Below are positions 23,748 through 32,372 of a stretch of 64,000 nucleotides of DNA, one piece after another. The notes beneath the pieces are model-generated. The model had not been told where the DNA came from. It saw only the letters and a program-made list of their open reading frames with translations, and did not search any database. The position numbers were made by a program, and so were the translations under genes. Source of the DNA: Aminidesulfovibrio sp040307135 (GTDB taxonomy: Bacteria > Desulfobacterota > Desulfovibrionia > Desulfovibrionales > Desulfovibrionaceae). The stretch is taken from positions 33,980-97,979 of the forward strand of contig JAWRKD010000167.1 of the NCBI GenBank assembly GCA_040307135.1, written 5' to 3'. Numbering within the stretch: position 1 is the stretch's first letter; each line of letters opens with the position of its first letter.

Positions 23748-24944
23748 ATGCTCCGGCGCAACATCTGGGACCATTCCGACTACCAGTGCCCCATCGTGGG
23801 AACCTGCCTGACCTGCGCCGAACTGCGCTCCCTGGCCGGCCGGGTGGGGCTGGGCCTGCCCCCGGACACCGGGGACTTCGACCTGCACACCATGTTCGTG
23901 GGCCTGTGCAAGCGGCCGGAGCGGCCCGCCCGGGCCGTGCAGAAACTCCTGGACCGCCGCTACCGCCGCCACCTGCGCCTGTTCCTCAAGGCCCAGGACG
24001 ACGCGGCGGTCTGGGCCTTGTGGAGGGAGCACGCGGACCGCGGCGACATCGCGGGCGCGCTCTGGGGGGCCATGTGCAATCCCGTGGTCTCGGAGTTCAT
24101 GCTCCGGCGCATCTACGGCGAGGTGCACATGCTCTCGCACCGGCTGGGCGCGGCCCAGGGCGCGGACCTGCGCCGCCTGCACGCCCTGGAGGAGGAGAAC
24201 GCCTCCCTGGCCGAGGCCCTGGCCGAGCGCAAGACCCTGCTGCGGCAGTCGGCCGCGTCTTGGAAGGAGCGCAACCTGCGCCTGGAGCAGCAGCTGGCCC
24301 AGGAGCGCGCCCGGCGCGAGGCCGTGGAACGCGAGCGGCTGTCCCTGCGCGAGCTGGTGGAGACCAAGGCCCTGGCCGTGCTGAGCCAGGAGCGCGACGC
24401 CCTGCACCACCAGGTCCAGGAGATCCAGGAGCGTCTGGCCCAGGCCGAGGACCTGGCGCTGCGCCAGGCCGGGCAGCTGGAGCAGGGCGTCGCCCGGGCC
24501 AAGCGCCTGGAGACGGCCCTGGCCGAACGGGACCGGGAGGTGGAGGCCCTGGAGGCCGCGCTGCTGGAATCCCTGGGCCAGGTCCCGTGCTCCGGCGAGT
24601 GCGGCCATCCCGAAAGCTGCCCCTGTCCCCGGCTGCGGGGCAAGCGCGTGCTCTACGTGGGCGGCCGCAGCGGGCTCAAGGGGCGCTATCGCCTGCTGGC
24701 CGAGCGCTTCGGCTGCGAGCTCATGCACCACGACGGCGGCCTGGAGCAGTCGCCGCACCGGCTCCAGCAGCTCCTGGCCGCGGCCGACGCCGTGGTCTGT
24801 CCCGTGGACTGCGTGAGCCACGAGGCCTGCGCCGCGGTGAAGCGGCTCTGCAAGGGCTGTCTCAAGCCCGTGCTTTTCGCCCGCTCCTCGGGCCTGTCCA
24901 GCCTGGCGTCGTCTCTGGCCGAGCTGGATCGCGTCTGCCAGTGA
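23748..24944 (+). CDS. DUF2325-domain protein, probably iron-regulated
   Basis: A 398-residue cytoplasmic protein. The N-terminus has a cysteine patch (CPIVGTCLTCAELRS). Residues about 145-285 form a long coiled coil (LHALEEENASLAEALAERK onward). Then comes a second cysteine patch (CSGECGHPESCPCP) and the DUF2325 domain (RVLYVGGRSGLKGRYRLL, HHDGGLEQS, ADAVVCPVDCVSHEAC). DUF2325 has a Rossmann-like look and no proven activity; it often sits near iron or heme transport genes. The start is the ATG at 23748 after GGGAGG. Two Fur-like boxes upstream imply induction under iron limitation. Single gene, ending in a bidirectional terminator. Confidence 0.85.
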   Translation: MLRRNIWDHSDYQCPIVGTCLTCAELRSLAGRVGLGLPPDTGDFDLHTMFVGLCKRPERPARAVQKLLDRRYRRHLRLFLKAQDDAAVWALWREHADRGDIAGALWGAMCNPVVSEFMLRRIYGEVHMLSHRLGAAQGADLRRLHALEEENASLAEALAERKTLLRQSAASWKERNLRLEQQLAQERARREAVERERLSLRELVETKALAVLSQERDALHHQVQEIQERLAQAEDLALRQAGQLEQGVARAKRLETALAERDREVEALEAALLESLGQVPCSGECGHPESCPCPRLRGKRVLYVGGRSGLKGRYRLLAERFGCELMHHDGGLEQSPHRLQQLLAAADAVVCPVDCVSHEACAAVKRLCKGCLKPVLFARSSGLSSLASSLAELDRVCQ

Positions 24945-24972
24945 GGGAAACGCCGCCGGGCGGACGGAAAAA

Positions 24973-24998
24973 GGGGCCTCCGCCGCGGCGGAGGCCCC
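24973..24998. terminator. Bidirectional terminator between convergent genes
   Basis: A perfect 13-bp inverted repeat, GGGGCCTCCGCCG/CGGCGGAGGCCCC. On the minus strand it is followed by TTTTTCC, making a good terminator for the FmdE-MoeA gene; on the plus strand only TCGTTCG follows. Confidence 0.8.
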
Positions 24999-25019
24999 TC
25001 GTTCGTGTTCAGGACGGCA

Positions 25020-26651
25020 TTACTTGCCGAAGGGGCACTTGGGATAGGTGCAGGTCTTGCACCCCATGCAGAAGCCGCCCTCGGCCATGCGGGCCAGGTC
25101 GCGGCGGGTCAGGGCCTGCCCGGCCAGGAGCCGGGGCAGGATGAGGTCCAGGCTGGTGGTCTTGTAGAACAGGGCGCAGGCCGGCACGCCCAGGACCTGG
25201 GCCTGGCCGATGCGGCCCACCAGGGTCATGGCCCCGGGCAGGATGGGCGCGCCGTAGTGGAAGTCCTCCAGTCCGGCGTCCAGGAGCCCGTGCCGGGTCA
25301 CGTCGCCGGGGTCCACCGAGAGCCCGGCCGTGGTCACGATGAGGTCGGCCCCGGCGTCGAGCATGGCGCGCACGCTGGCGGCGATGCGCTCCCGGTCGTC
25401 GGGCACGATGTCCACGGCGGCCACTTCCGAGCCCAGGGCCTCCACCTTGCTCTTGATGATGGGCGCGAACTTGTCCTCGATGAGGCCCTGGAATACCTCG
25501 GTGCCCGTGACCAGGATGCCCACCCGGGCCCGCCGCAGGGGCAGCACCGAGAGCAGGGGGCCGACGCCCAGGGCCGCGCGGGCCTGGTTGAAGTCGGCCT
25601 GGGCCAGGTACAGGGGGATGGCCCGACAGGCGGCGATGCGCTTGCCTTCCTCCACCATGATGTCGCCCTGGCGCGTGGCGCACATGACGTTGGGCGTCAT
25701 GTTGAAGGCCAGGAGCCGCTCGCGGTCCAGGACCAGCAGGCCGGTGCGGGCGGCCGTGAAGTTGATCTTGCCCTCGCGGGGCTCGGGGTCGTGGAGCACG
25801 CCGGGTCCGGCCATGAACTTGGCGAAGGCCAGGGCGGCCTCGTTCTCGTGGACCCAGCCGGGCTCCACGGCCGCGGCGTCGTCCTCGAGATAGACCTCGA
25901 AGCGGCCCATGCGCTGGAGCTCGCAGAGGTCCCCGGGGCTGAGCGTCTGCCCGGCCTGGACCAGGGGGGCCTTGGTTTCGGCGGGCACGATGCGGGTCAT
26001 GTCGTGCAGGGCCTTGCGGCCCACGGCCTGGTCCACGGGCACGGCCCGCAGCCTGGGGCCGTCGGTCGTGCCCAGGCGCTGGTCCAGGCGCTCGTAGGGA
26101 GCCTCGCCCTGGCAGCCGCGGCAGACGCCGCCGTCATGGGCCGGATAGGCCTCGCCGCAGACCGGACAGAGGCCGATGGCGCCCATATGGGCCTTGCGCC
26201 GGAAGCGCTCGGGCACCACCACCTCCTCCAGGGAGCAGAGGCTGGGACCCGCGCGCCGGATTTCGTCCACCAGGCGCTCGGTGTCCTGTTCCTTCTTGGG
26301 CTTGAGCTTCAGGTACCAGCCCTTGACCTCGGGCCACATCTCGAGTTTGGCCGGGTCCAGGGCCACGCGCACGCCTTTGCCCGTGAACTTGTCGTAGAGG
26401 GTCAGGGCGTAGCGGCCCAGGTTCACGACCTTCATCCAGCCGTTGCCCACGCTGCACAGGGTGAGCAGCTGGACCGCGTCGGGCAGGCATTTCTGGGATT
26501 CCACCAGGGCTTCGAACAGGGTGCCCTGGGGCAGGCGCGATTTGGCCAGCTCCACCATGTAGCCGCCCACCAGCAGGCCGGGGGCGGCGTACCCGTGGAA
26601 CTCCGCGGCCTTTCGCCTGAATTCGTCAAAGGTGTAGGGACCGATGTTCAT
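25020..26651 (-). CDS. FmdE domain - MoeA-like molybdopterin-binding fusion protein
   Basis: A 543-residue protein. Residues 1-130 resemble FmdE, a subunit of formylmethanofuran dehydrogenase (FHGYAAPGLLVGGYMVEL, TLCSVGNGWMKVVNLGRYAL). A zinc-ribbon (CPVCGEAYPAHDGGVCRGC) lies near residues 163-181. From about 190 to 520 the protein resembles MoeA/MogA molybdenum cofactor proteins, with the motif VGILVTGTEVFQGLIEDKF and the GADLIVTTAGLSVDPGDVT loop. The C-terminus ends in a cysteine tail (CMGCKTCTYPKCPF). It lies 66 bases downstream of a bis-MGD oxidoreductase gene on the same strand, so a role in inserting or tailoring that enzyme's Mo/W cofactor is likely but not proven. The start is the ATG at 26651 after GGGAGG. 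Confidence 0.85.
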   Translation of the reverse strand: MNIGPYTFDEFRRKAAEFHGYAAPGLLVGGYMVELAKSRLPQGTLFEALVESQKCLPDAVQLLTLCSVGNGWMKVVNLGRYALTLYDKFTGKGVRVALDPAKLEMWPEVKGWYLKLKPKKEQDTERLVDEIRRAGPSLCSLEEVVVPERFRRKAHMGAIGLCPVCGEAYPAHDGGVCRGCQGEAPYERLDQRLGTTDGPRLRAVPVDQAVGRKALHDMTRIVPAETKAPLVQAGQTLSPGDLCELQRMGRFEVYLEDDAAAVEPGWVHENEAALAFAKFMAGPGVLHDPEPREGKINFTAARTGLLVLDRERLLAFNMTPNVMCATRQGDIMVEEGKRIAACRAIPLYLAQADFNQARAALGVGPLLSVLPLRRARVGILVTGTEVFQGLIEDKFAPIIKSKVEALGSEVAAVDIVPDDRERIAASVRAMLDAGADLIVTTAGLSVDPGDVTRHGLLDAGLEDFHYGAPILPGAMTLVGRIGQAQVLGVPACALFYKTTSLDLILPRLLAGQALTRRDLARMAEGGFCMGCKTCTYPKCPFGK

Positions 26652-26717
26652 GAACCCTCCCGGTGTCAGGAACAGTGCGGCTGCCTGTTGCCGCAGGCAG
26701 CCGCTCGTGGTTTCCGA

Positions 26718-28805
26718 TTACCGGGACACGGCCACAAAATGCTCCTGCATGGCAATGCCGCCCCCGCCCTTGTCCCAATTCCGGATGCCCTTGGGCATGA
26801 GTTCGTTGTCGGCCACGCCCCGGCCGCGGGCCCGGCTCTCCACCGGCAGGGTGTGGCCGAAGCCGTGGACCATGAAGACCGCCTCGGGATGGATGAACTC
26901 CGTGACGAAGGCCTTGATCCTGCCGGAATGGCCGTTGGAGGTCACGGTGACGTAGTCGCCGTCGCTGATGCCAAGGCCCTCTGCCGCTGTGGTGTGGATC
27001 CAGAGCAGGTTCTCGGGCATCTGCTCGAAGAGCAGGGGGTTGTTCACGGTATGGCCCTGGGTGTGCACGCCGCAACGGCCGAAGGTGATGCGGAAGCGGC
27101 CCTGGGGCGGGCGCGCCGGCGAGACGTAGGGCGCGAGCCAGGGGATGCCGGACTTGGCCAGGCGGCTGGAGACGATCTCGATCTTGCCGGAGTCGGTCTT
27201 GAACTTGAGGTCCTCCACCTTGCGGTACAGGGGGTCGGAGGCCAGGGACACGGAGCCGGTCTTGTCGAAGTCGGCCAGGGTCACGCCCGTGCCTTCCAGC
27301 TGGAAGTTCCAGATGTCCTCGATCTTGTCGAAGGCCAGTTTCTCGATGCCCATGCGCTTGGCCAGGCCGCAGTAGATCTCCCAGACCGAGCGGGTGTCGA
27401 AACGCGGCTCGCAGGCGCGGCGGCGCATGAAGAACGAGGGCTTGAGCCCGTTCTTGCCCGCGATGGTGTCCTCGCGCTCCAGGTAGGTGGACATCGGCAG
27501 GACCACGTCCGCGTACCAGGCCGTGTCGGACCAGGAGAAGGTCACGGCCACGAGCAGGTCCAGGTTGTCCAGCATCTTCTTCACGTCCGCCGTGTCCGGG
27601 AAGGCCATGAGCGGATCGTGGCGCTGGGCGATGTAGGCCTTGATGGGGTAGGGCTGGCCCGTGACGATGGCCTCGTAGGCCAGGTGCACCAGGCCCGGGC
27701 CCGCGTCGAAGTGGGTGCGGCCCGGCATCCAGCCCACGCCGTCGGCGCGCTTCTCCTCGGGCTTGGGGAAGAGGGAGAGCAGGTCCTTGAGACCCTTGCG
27801 GCCCGCATCCGCAGGCTTGGCCGTAAGCGGCAGGCCGCCTTTGGCCCCCACCGAGCCCAGCAGGGCGTTGATGATGTAGGCCGTGCGGCAGACGTAGAAG
27901 GAGTCGGAGTAGCGGGCCACCATCCAGCCCGGGTGCCAGATCACCGCGGGCGCGGCAGCGGCCAGTTGGCGGGCCAGGTCGCGGATGCGCTCCGCGGGCA
28001 CGCCGGTCTCGGCCTCGGCCCATTCCGGGGTGTGCTGGGCGGTGAAGGCCTTGAGTTCGTCCAGGCCGGAAATCCACATTTCCGCGAACTTCTTGTCGTA
28101 GAGGCCCTCGTTCAGGAGCACGTGGATCACGGCCAGGTTGAAGGCGTAGTCCGTGCCCGGCCGCACCAGGAAGAAGTTGTCGGCCTTGCCCGCGGTGACG
28201 CTGGCCCGGATGTCGATGACCGAGAGTTTGCAGCCCGCGGCCAGGCCGTCCAGGGCGTTGTTCACCTCGGCCACGTTGATGGCCTCGAAGAGGTTGCGGG
28301 TCTGGAGTACGAGGTGCCTGCAGTTCTTGTAGTCATAGACCACGTCCTTGCGGCCGAAGCCGAAGATGGAGACCGCCGCGTTCATCACGTTGCGGGCGCA
28401 GGCCGAGTCGTGGTTGCAGTAGTTGGGCGTGCCGATGGCCCGCAGGAAGGCGCGGTAGATGTCGCGGAACGGGCCGCCGCGGTCCGAGAGGAGCACGGCC
28501 CGGTCGCCGTATTCGGCGCGCACCTTGTTGAGCTTTTCGGCCACGTAGTCCAGGGCCTCGTCCCACGAGACGCGCCGCCATTTGCCCTCGCCGCGTTCAC
28601 CCTCGCGGATCATGGGGTACTGGGGCCGTTCGTCGTCCTCGTAGAGGGCGATGCCTGCCGCGCCGCGGGCGCAGAGGGAGCCCTTGAGTCCGGGGGCGTG
28701 CATGCTCCCCTGGAGCCGCACCGGGCGGCCGTCTTCCACCTCGGCCTGGATCGGGCAGCGCACCGAACACATGCCGCACACGCTGTTCACCACTGTCTTG
28801 GCCAT
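26718..28805 (-). CDS. Molybdopterin (bis-MGD) oxidoreductase, DMSO-reductase superfamily
   Basis: A 695-residue catalytic subunit. The N-terminus binds a 4Fe-4S cluster (CGMCSVRCPIQ, with CARG near residue 46). The likely Mo/W ligand is the cysteine in NHDSACARNV (near residue 136). The C-terminal MGD-binding region includes FGRCGVHTQGHTVNNP and HGFGHTLPVE. The family closest by eye is the thiosulfate/polysulfide reductase (PhsA/PsrA) or related aldehyde/hydroxylating group; the substrate is not determinable. There is no Tat signal, so the enzyme should be cytoplasmic, unlike most PhsA proteins. The start is the ATG at 28805 after GAGGAGG. Divergent from a four-cluster Fe-S protein that probably is its electron-transfer subunit; followed by the FmdE-MoeA gene. 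Confidence 0.88.
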   Translation of the reverse strand: MAKTVVNSVCGMCSVRCPIQAEVEDGRPVRLQGSMHAPGLKGSLCARGAAGIALYEDDERPQYPMIREGERGEGKWRRVSWDEALDYVAEKLNKVRAEYGDRAVLLSDRGGPFRDIYRAFLRAIGTPNYCNHDSACARNVMNAAVSIFGFGRKDVVYDYKNCRHLVLQTRNLFEAINVAEVNNALDGLAAGCKLSVIDIRASVTAGKADNFFLVRPGTDYAFNLAVIHVLLNEGLYDKKFAEMWISGLDELKAFTAQHTPEWAEAETGVPAERIRDLARQLAAAAPAVIWHPGWMVARYSDSFYVCRTAYIINALLGSVGAKGGLPLTAKPADAGRKGLKDLLSLFPKPEEKRADGVGWMPGRTHFDAGPGLVHLAYEAIVTGQPYPIKAYIAQRHDPLMAFPDTADVKKMLDNLDLLVAVTFSWSDTAWYADVVLPMSTYLEREDTIAGKNGLKPSFFMRRRACEPRFDTRSVWEIYCGLAKRMGIEKLAFDKIEDIWNFQLEGTGVTLADFDKTGSVSLASDPLYRKVEDLKFKTDSGKIEIVSSRLAKSGIPWLAPYVSPARPPQGRFRITFGRCGVHTQGHTVNNPLLFEQMPENLLWIHTTAAEGLGISDGDYVTVTSNGHSGRIKAFVTEFIHPEAVFMVHGFGHTLPVESRARGRGVADNELMPKGIRNWDKGGGGIAMQEHFVAVSR

Positions 28806-29115
28806 GAGATCCTCCTCGCGGATGACAACGGGCAAAGCCCGTAGAATACGGTTTGCCGATTGTCATGTTTTATGGAGGAAGCGTGTGTGTGGCAAGGAAA
28901 AACGAGCATGTGAAAAAAGAAACGCATGGAGGCATCCCGGCCGCAATCCTTGGCCCGCTTTGATGGGAAAACTTGGGAATTTGAGAACAAAAACGAAATT
29001 CATTGACACGATCTCGCGGAATGTGCTTCCAATGGCGACAGTTCCGATCAGATTTCGCCGCAGGACGCGAGAAACGGACGGGCCGCCCCGGGCGGTTCAG
29101 CGAGGAGAAACGGAC
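28806..29115. promoter_or_regulatory. Divergent control region of the molybdoenzyme locus
   Basis: 310 bases without a gene, visibly richer in A and T than the flanks, between the oxidoreductase and its Fe-S subunit. A perfect TTGACA lies at about 29004 on the plus strand, but no good -10 follows at 17 bases. A short palindrome ACGGGC-AAA-GCCCGT (28828-28842) sits in the leader of the minus-strand gene. No sigma-54 site with correct spacing was found. Confidence 0.45.
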
Positions 29116-29565
29116 ATGAGCGTGTACAAGATCAAGCTGGACAAGAAGCGCTGCATCGCCTGCCAGGCCTGCGAGGTGCACTGCAAGGTGAAGAACCACG
29201 TGCCCGCGGGCATCCAGCTCAACCACATCTTCGTGGACGGGCCCAAGCCCGGCAAGGACGGCCGCCCGCTGTTCAACGCGAAATACCAGCCCTGCCTCAT
29301 GTGCAAGGACCCCAAGTGCGTGCCCGCCTGCCCCACCGGGGCCATGACCTTCCGCGAGTCCGACGGTCTGGTCTATGTGCGCAGCGAGCTCTGCGACGGC
29401 TGCAAGTCCTGCGCCGAGGCCTGCCCCTGGCACGTGCCGGTCTATAACGAGCTCACCGGCAAGATCATGAAGTGCGACTACTGCATGGACCGCATCGAGC
29501 AGGGGCTGGACCCGGCCTGCGTCACAGGCTGCACGGCCAAGGCCCTGAGCTTTGTGCGGCCGTAA
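29116..29565 (+). CDS. Four-cluster ferredoxin-type subunit (PhsB/DmsB-like)
   Basis: A 149-residue cytoplasmic protein with four Fe-S motifs in the order seen in DmsB, NrfC and PhsB: CIACQACEVHCKVKNHVP, CLMCKDPKCVPACPTGA, CDGCKSCAEACPWHVP and CDYCMDRIEQGLDPACVTGC. It has no signal peptide. The start is the ATG at 29116 after GAGGAG. It is divergent from the bis-MGD oxidoreductase and is the likely electron conduit for it. A TauE/SafE gene follows 79 bases later. Confidence 0.88.
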   Translation: MSVYKIKLDKKRCIACQACEVHCKVKNHVPAGIQLNHIFVDGPKPGKDGRPLFNAKYQPCLMCKDPKCVPACPTGAMTFRESDGLVYVRSELCDGCKSCAEACPWHVPVYNELTGKIMKCDYCMDRIEQGLDPACVTGCTAKALSFVRP

Positions 29566-29644
29566 AGTTGTTCTGGACGCCGGGCGCTCCGAGGGGGAGG
29601 CGCGGCGGAGGCATTTGAACCGATCATTCGTGAGGAGGACAAAC

Positions 29645-30799
29645 GTGTTGCACTCGAGGAAAGCCCTTCTGATTGTGGCCCTGATCGCCCTGGTCGGGGT
29701 CTGTCTGTGGTTCGAGCCCGCCTGGGCCGACAAGCTCTCCGACGCCATCGCCGCCGCGCCGCAGGGCACGGAGCCCGGGCATATCGACCCGGCCAAGGCC
29801 GCGGGCTTCCTGGGCATCCCCGGCGCGCCCCAGGTCAACTTCGTCCTGGCCTTCGCCTGGGCCGTGTGGGTAGGCTGGATCTTCTCCACCGTGGGCGCGT
29901 TCGGCGGCGTCATGGCCGGCGTGGGCCACATGACCGTGTTCGGCCTGGGCGCCTACGCCAAGACCTTCAAGACCACGGCCCCGGACCTGAACAAGATCGC
30001 CACGGACTCCATTCGGGCCTCCAACCAGTGGCTCGTGGGCCTCTCCGCCCTCATCTCCTCCTTCAACTACTGGAAGATGGGCCGCCTGGTCCTGCCCCTG
30101 GCCGTCGCCCTGGGCGTGGGCTCGCTCCTGGGCGCCTGGGGTTCGGCCTCGCTCACCGCGGGCAAGATCTCCTTCTCCCAGTACCAGGGCTGGTTCGGCC
30201 TCTTCGTCCTGGCTCTGGGCGCCTACCTGTTCTGGGAGACCTCCCCGGCGGGACAGGCCAGTAAGAAGAAGGCCAAAGCCGCGGCCAAGGCCTTCGAAGA
30301 CACCGTGAAGAAGCAGAAGGCCGGCGAGCAGGTGGACGTGAAGGCCCTGGGCGCCAAGACCACCAAGGTCTCCCTGACCCGCGTGGAGTTCACTTTCTAC
30401 GGCGTGGAGTTCGGCTTCAACCCGCTCATCCCCCTGCTGGGCGGCGTGGCCATCTCCGCCGTGGCGGCCTTCCTGGGCGTGGGCGGCGGCTTCCTCCTGG
30501 TGCCCTTCCTGACCAGCGTGGCCCAGCTGCCCATGTACCTGGCCGCGGGCACCTCGGCCCTGGCCGTGCTCATCTCCATGATCACCAGCATCGCCACCCT
30601 GATGACCAAGGGCACGCCCCTGGACTGGGCCCTCATCGGCGCCGAGCTCGTGGGCATCATCGTGGGTTCGGTCATCGGCCCCCGCACCTCCAAGTACTTC
30701 TCCGACATCTGGCTCAAGCGCATCTTCATCGTGCTTTCGCTTTACGTGGGCATCGTGTACACCCTGAAGGGCTTCTTCGGGATCAACCTGCCCGGCTAG
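29645..30799 (+). CDS. TauE/SafE-family anion exporter
   Basis: A 384-residue inner-membrane protein with about eight to nine helices in two halves. The halves contain glycine-rich TauE repeats (STVGAFGGVMAGVGHMTVFG and AFLGVGGGFLLVPFL). The middle cytoplasmic loop is rich in Lys/Ala (KKKAKAAAKAFEDTVKKQK). The family exports sulfite, sulfoacetate or other small anions. The start is a GTG at 29645, preceded by GAGGAGG; an N-terminal signal-like helix (ALLIVALIALVGVCLWF) follows. Being downstream of the Fe-S subunit, it could remove a sulfur oxyanion made or used by the molybdoenzyme; that is inference. A terminator follows. Confidence 0.87.
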   Translation: MLHSRKALLIVALIALVGVCLWFEPAWADKLSDAIAAAPQGTEPGHIDPAKAAGFLGIPGAPQVNFVLAFAWAVWVGWIFSTVGAFGGVMAGVGHMTVFGLGAYAKTFKTTAPDLNKIATDSIRASNQWLVGLSALISSFNYWKMGRLVLPLAVALGVGSLLGAWGSASLTAGKISFSQYQGWFGLFVLALGAYLFWETSPAGQASKKKAKAAAKAFEDTVKKQKAGEQVDVKALGAKTTKVSLTRVEFTFYGVEFGFNPLIPLLGGVAISAVAAFLGVGGGFLLVPFLTSVAQLPMYLAAGTSALAVLISMITSIATLMTKGTPLDWALIGAELVGIIVGSVIGPRTSKYFSDIWLKRIFIVLSLYVGIVYTLKGFFGINLPG

Positions 30800-30821
30800 G
30801 CGTTCCGGACCGTGCATGCGC

Positions 30822-30853
30822 AGGCCCCGGGCTTCCGGCCCGGGGCCTTTTAT
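30822..30853 (+). terminator. Terminator after the TauE/SafE gene
   Basis: AGGCCCCGGGC and GCCCGGGGCCT around TTCCG, then TTTATTTG. Confidence 0.85.
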
Positions 30854-30865
30854 TTGAGGCGAACC

Positions 30866-31414
30866 ATGCGGGAATTCCTTCTCCTTTTCGACCCCTGGCT
30901 CATCCAGCCCTTCCGCTGGCCGGAGAGCCCGCTGGCCGGCTACCTCCTGGGGCTCTTCGTCCTGGGCCTGCTCTGCGTGCTTTTGGGCGACGCGGCCGCC
31001 ATCCTGGTCTCGCGGCTCAACCGCAAGGTCTATGGCGGCTACATCAAGGACATGGTCCACCACCACGAGCTGTCCATCAAGGCGGCCCAGTCCGGCAGCC
31101 GGGAGAACTACAAGGCCGTGAACCGCCAGGCCCACGAGTCCTTCGGCCGCTATTTCTTCAGCCAGGCCGCGGTGTTCACGGCCAGCATCTGGCCCCTGCC
31201 CTTTGCCCTGGCCTGGCTGGACCTGCGTTTCCGCGAGGCCTTGGTGCGTCTGCCCGTTCTGGACTACGACGCCAACTACGTGTTTTTCTTCATCCCCCTG
31301 TACATCCTGGCAAGGGTCATCTATTCTCGCACCATCGGCCGCATGTCCTGGTATGTCCGCCTGCGCCTGGCCGCCACCCTGGAGGAGGCGCGGCCCGGCC
31401 CCTCCGGCGGCTGA
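30866..31414 (+). CDS. Conserved membrane protein of unknown function (182 aa)
   Basis: A 182-residue protein with about three membrane segments (GYLLGLFVLGLLCVLLGDAAA, SIWPLPFALAWLD, YVFFFIPLYILARVI). Between the first two lies a charged cytoplasmic stretch with MVHHHELSIKAAQSG, whose histidines could bind metal. The start is the ATG at 30866, just after a terminator stem; GAGGCG is a weak ribosome binding site. It is 27 bases ahead of the PhnD-like gene, and may be part of that signalling operon. I do not recognise the family. Confidence 0.65.
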   Translation: MREFLLLFDPWLIQPFRWPESPLAGYLLGLFVLGLLCVLLGDAAAILVSRLNRKVYGGYIKDMVHHHELSIKAAQSGSRENYKAVNRQAHESFGRYFFSQAAVFTASIWPLPFALAWLDLRFREALVRLPVLDYDANYVFFFIPLYILARVIYSRTIGRMSWYVRLRLAATLEEARPGPSGG

Positions 31415-31441
31415 TCGGGCGCGGCCCGAGGAGCCGGCCGC

Positions 31442-32368
31442 ATGCGCAAGGAATACTGGGTTCTGGCCCTGGGGGCGCTCCTGCTGCTGGCCCTGGCCCT
31501 GGGCTGGGGCGGGGAGGAGGAGCCTGTGACCCGGGTGGATATCTCCCGGCGCGAGGACATCACCCTCAAGACCCAGTCCGACGCCATTACCTACGCCTAC
31601 CTGCCCCAGTATTCCCACACCATCTCCTTCGAGCGCCACCGTCTCCTGGTGGAGTACCTGGCCAAACGCACCGGCTATCCCTTCCGCCAGGTTTTTCCGG
31701 ATACCTTCGACGAGCACGTGAAGATGGTGGAGCGCGGCGAGATCGACATCTCCTTCTCCAACCCCTTCATCTACATCCGCCTGGCCCGCTCCGGGGCCCG
31801 GGCCTTCGCCCGCATCCTGGAGGAGTCCGGCCAGCCGGACTTCTACAGCCAGATCATCTGCCGCAAGGACAACCGGGCCATCCGCAGCCTGGACGACTGC
31901 CGGGGCAAGCGCTGGATCGCCGTGGACCCGGGCTCGGCCGGGGGCTACGTCTTCGCCCTGGACCACTTCCTGCGCAACGGCATCCGGCCCGAGGACTTTT
32001 CCGAGATCGCCTTCGCCCCCGGTCCGGGCGGCAAGCAGGAAAAGGTCGTGCTGGCGGTCTATGCGGGCAAGTACGACATCGGCTCGGTGCGCAACGGCAC
32101 CCTGGACCTGGTCAAGGACAAGGTGGACCTGGACGCCATCCGCGTGCTGGCCGAGACCCGGCGCTATCCCGGCTGGGTCTATGCCGTGCGCAAGGGCTTC
32201 GACCCCGAGAAGCTGGGAGTCATCAGCAAGGCCCTCCTGGACCTGGGCCGCGGCGGACCGCAGGCCTCGCCTATCCTGGAGGCGGCGCACTTCACCGGCA
32301 TCATCCCGGCCACGGACGAGGACTACGACTCCATCCGCGACCTGGAAGCCAGGATAGCCCGGGAGTAA
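31442..32368 (+). CDS. PhnD/SsuA-like periplasmic binding protein
   Basis: A 308-residue protein, membrane-anchored or exported by an N-terminal helix (VLALGALLLLALALGW, residues 7-22). The rest is a type 2 periplasmic binding fold of the phosphate/phosphonate (PhnD) class: AYLPQYSHTISFERHRLLVE, FSNPFIYIRLA, WIAVDPGSAGGYVFAL and KYDIGSVRNGTL. No ABC transporter genes lie nearby; instead a histidine kinase begins four bases after the stop. It is therefore more likely a ligand sensor for that kinase than a transport protein. The ligand, perhaps an oxyanion, is unknown. The start is the ATG at 31442 after GAGGAG. Confidence 0.85.
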   Translation: MRKEYWVLALGALLLLALALGWGGEEEPVTRVDISRREDITLKTQSDAITYAYLPQYSHTISFERHRLLVEYLAKRTGYPFRQVFPDTFDEHVKMVERGEIDISFSNPFIYIRLARSGARAFARILEESGQPDFYSQIICRKDNRAIRSLDDCRGKRWIAVDPGSAGGYVFALDHFLRNGIRPEDFSEIAFAPGPGGKQEKVVLAVYAGKYDIGSVRNGTLDLVKDKVDLDAIRVLAETRRYPGWVYAVRKGFDPEKLGVISKALLDLGRGGPQASPILEAAHFTGIIPATDEDYDSIRDLEARIARE

Positions 32369-32372
32369 GGAC

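Noticed and set aside
28828..28842. Palindrome ACGGGC-AAA-GCCCGT as a repressor operator
   Set aside because: Too short and only one copy; could equally be a chance hairpin in the leader.
28990..29060. A sigma-54 or complete sigma-70 promoter before the four-cluster Fe-S gene
   Set aside because: TTGACA near 29004 has no acceptable -10 at 16-18 bases, and GG/GC pairs have wrong spacing.
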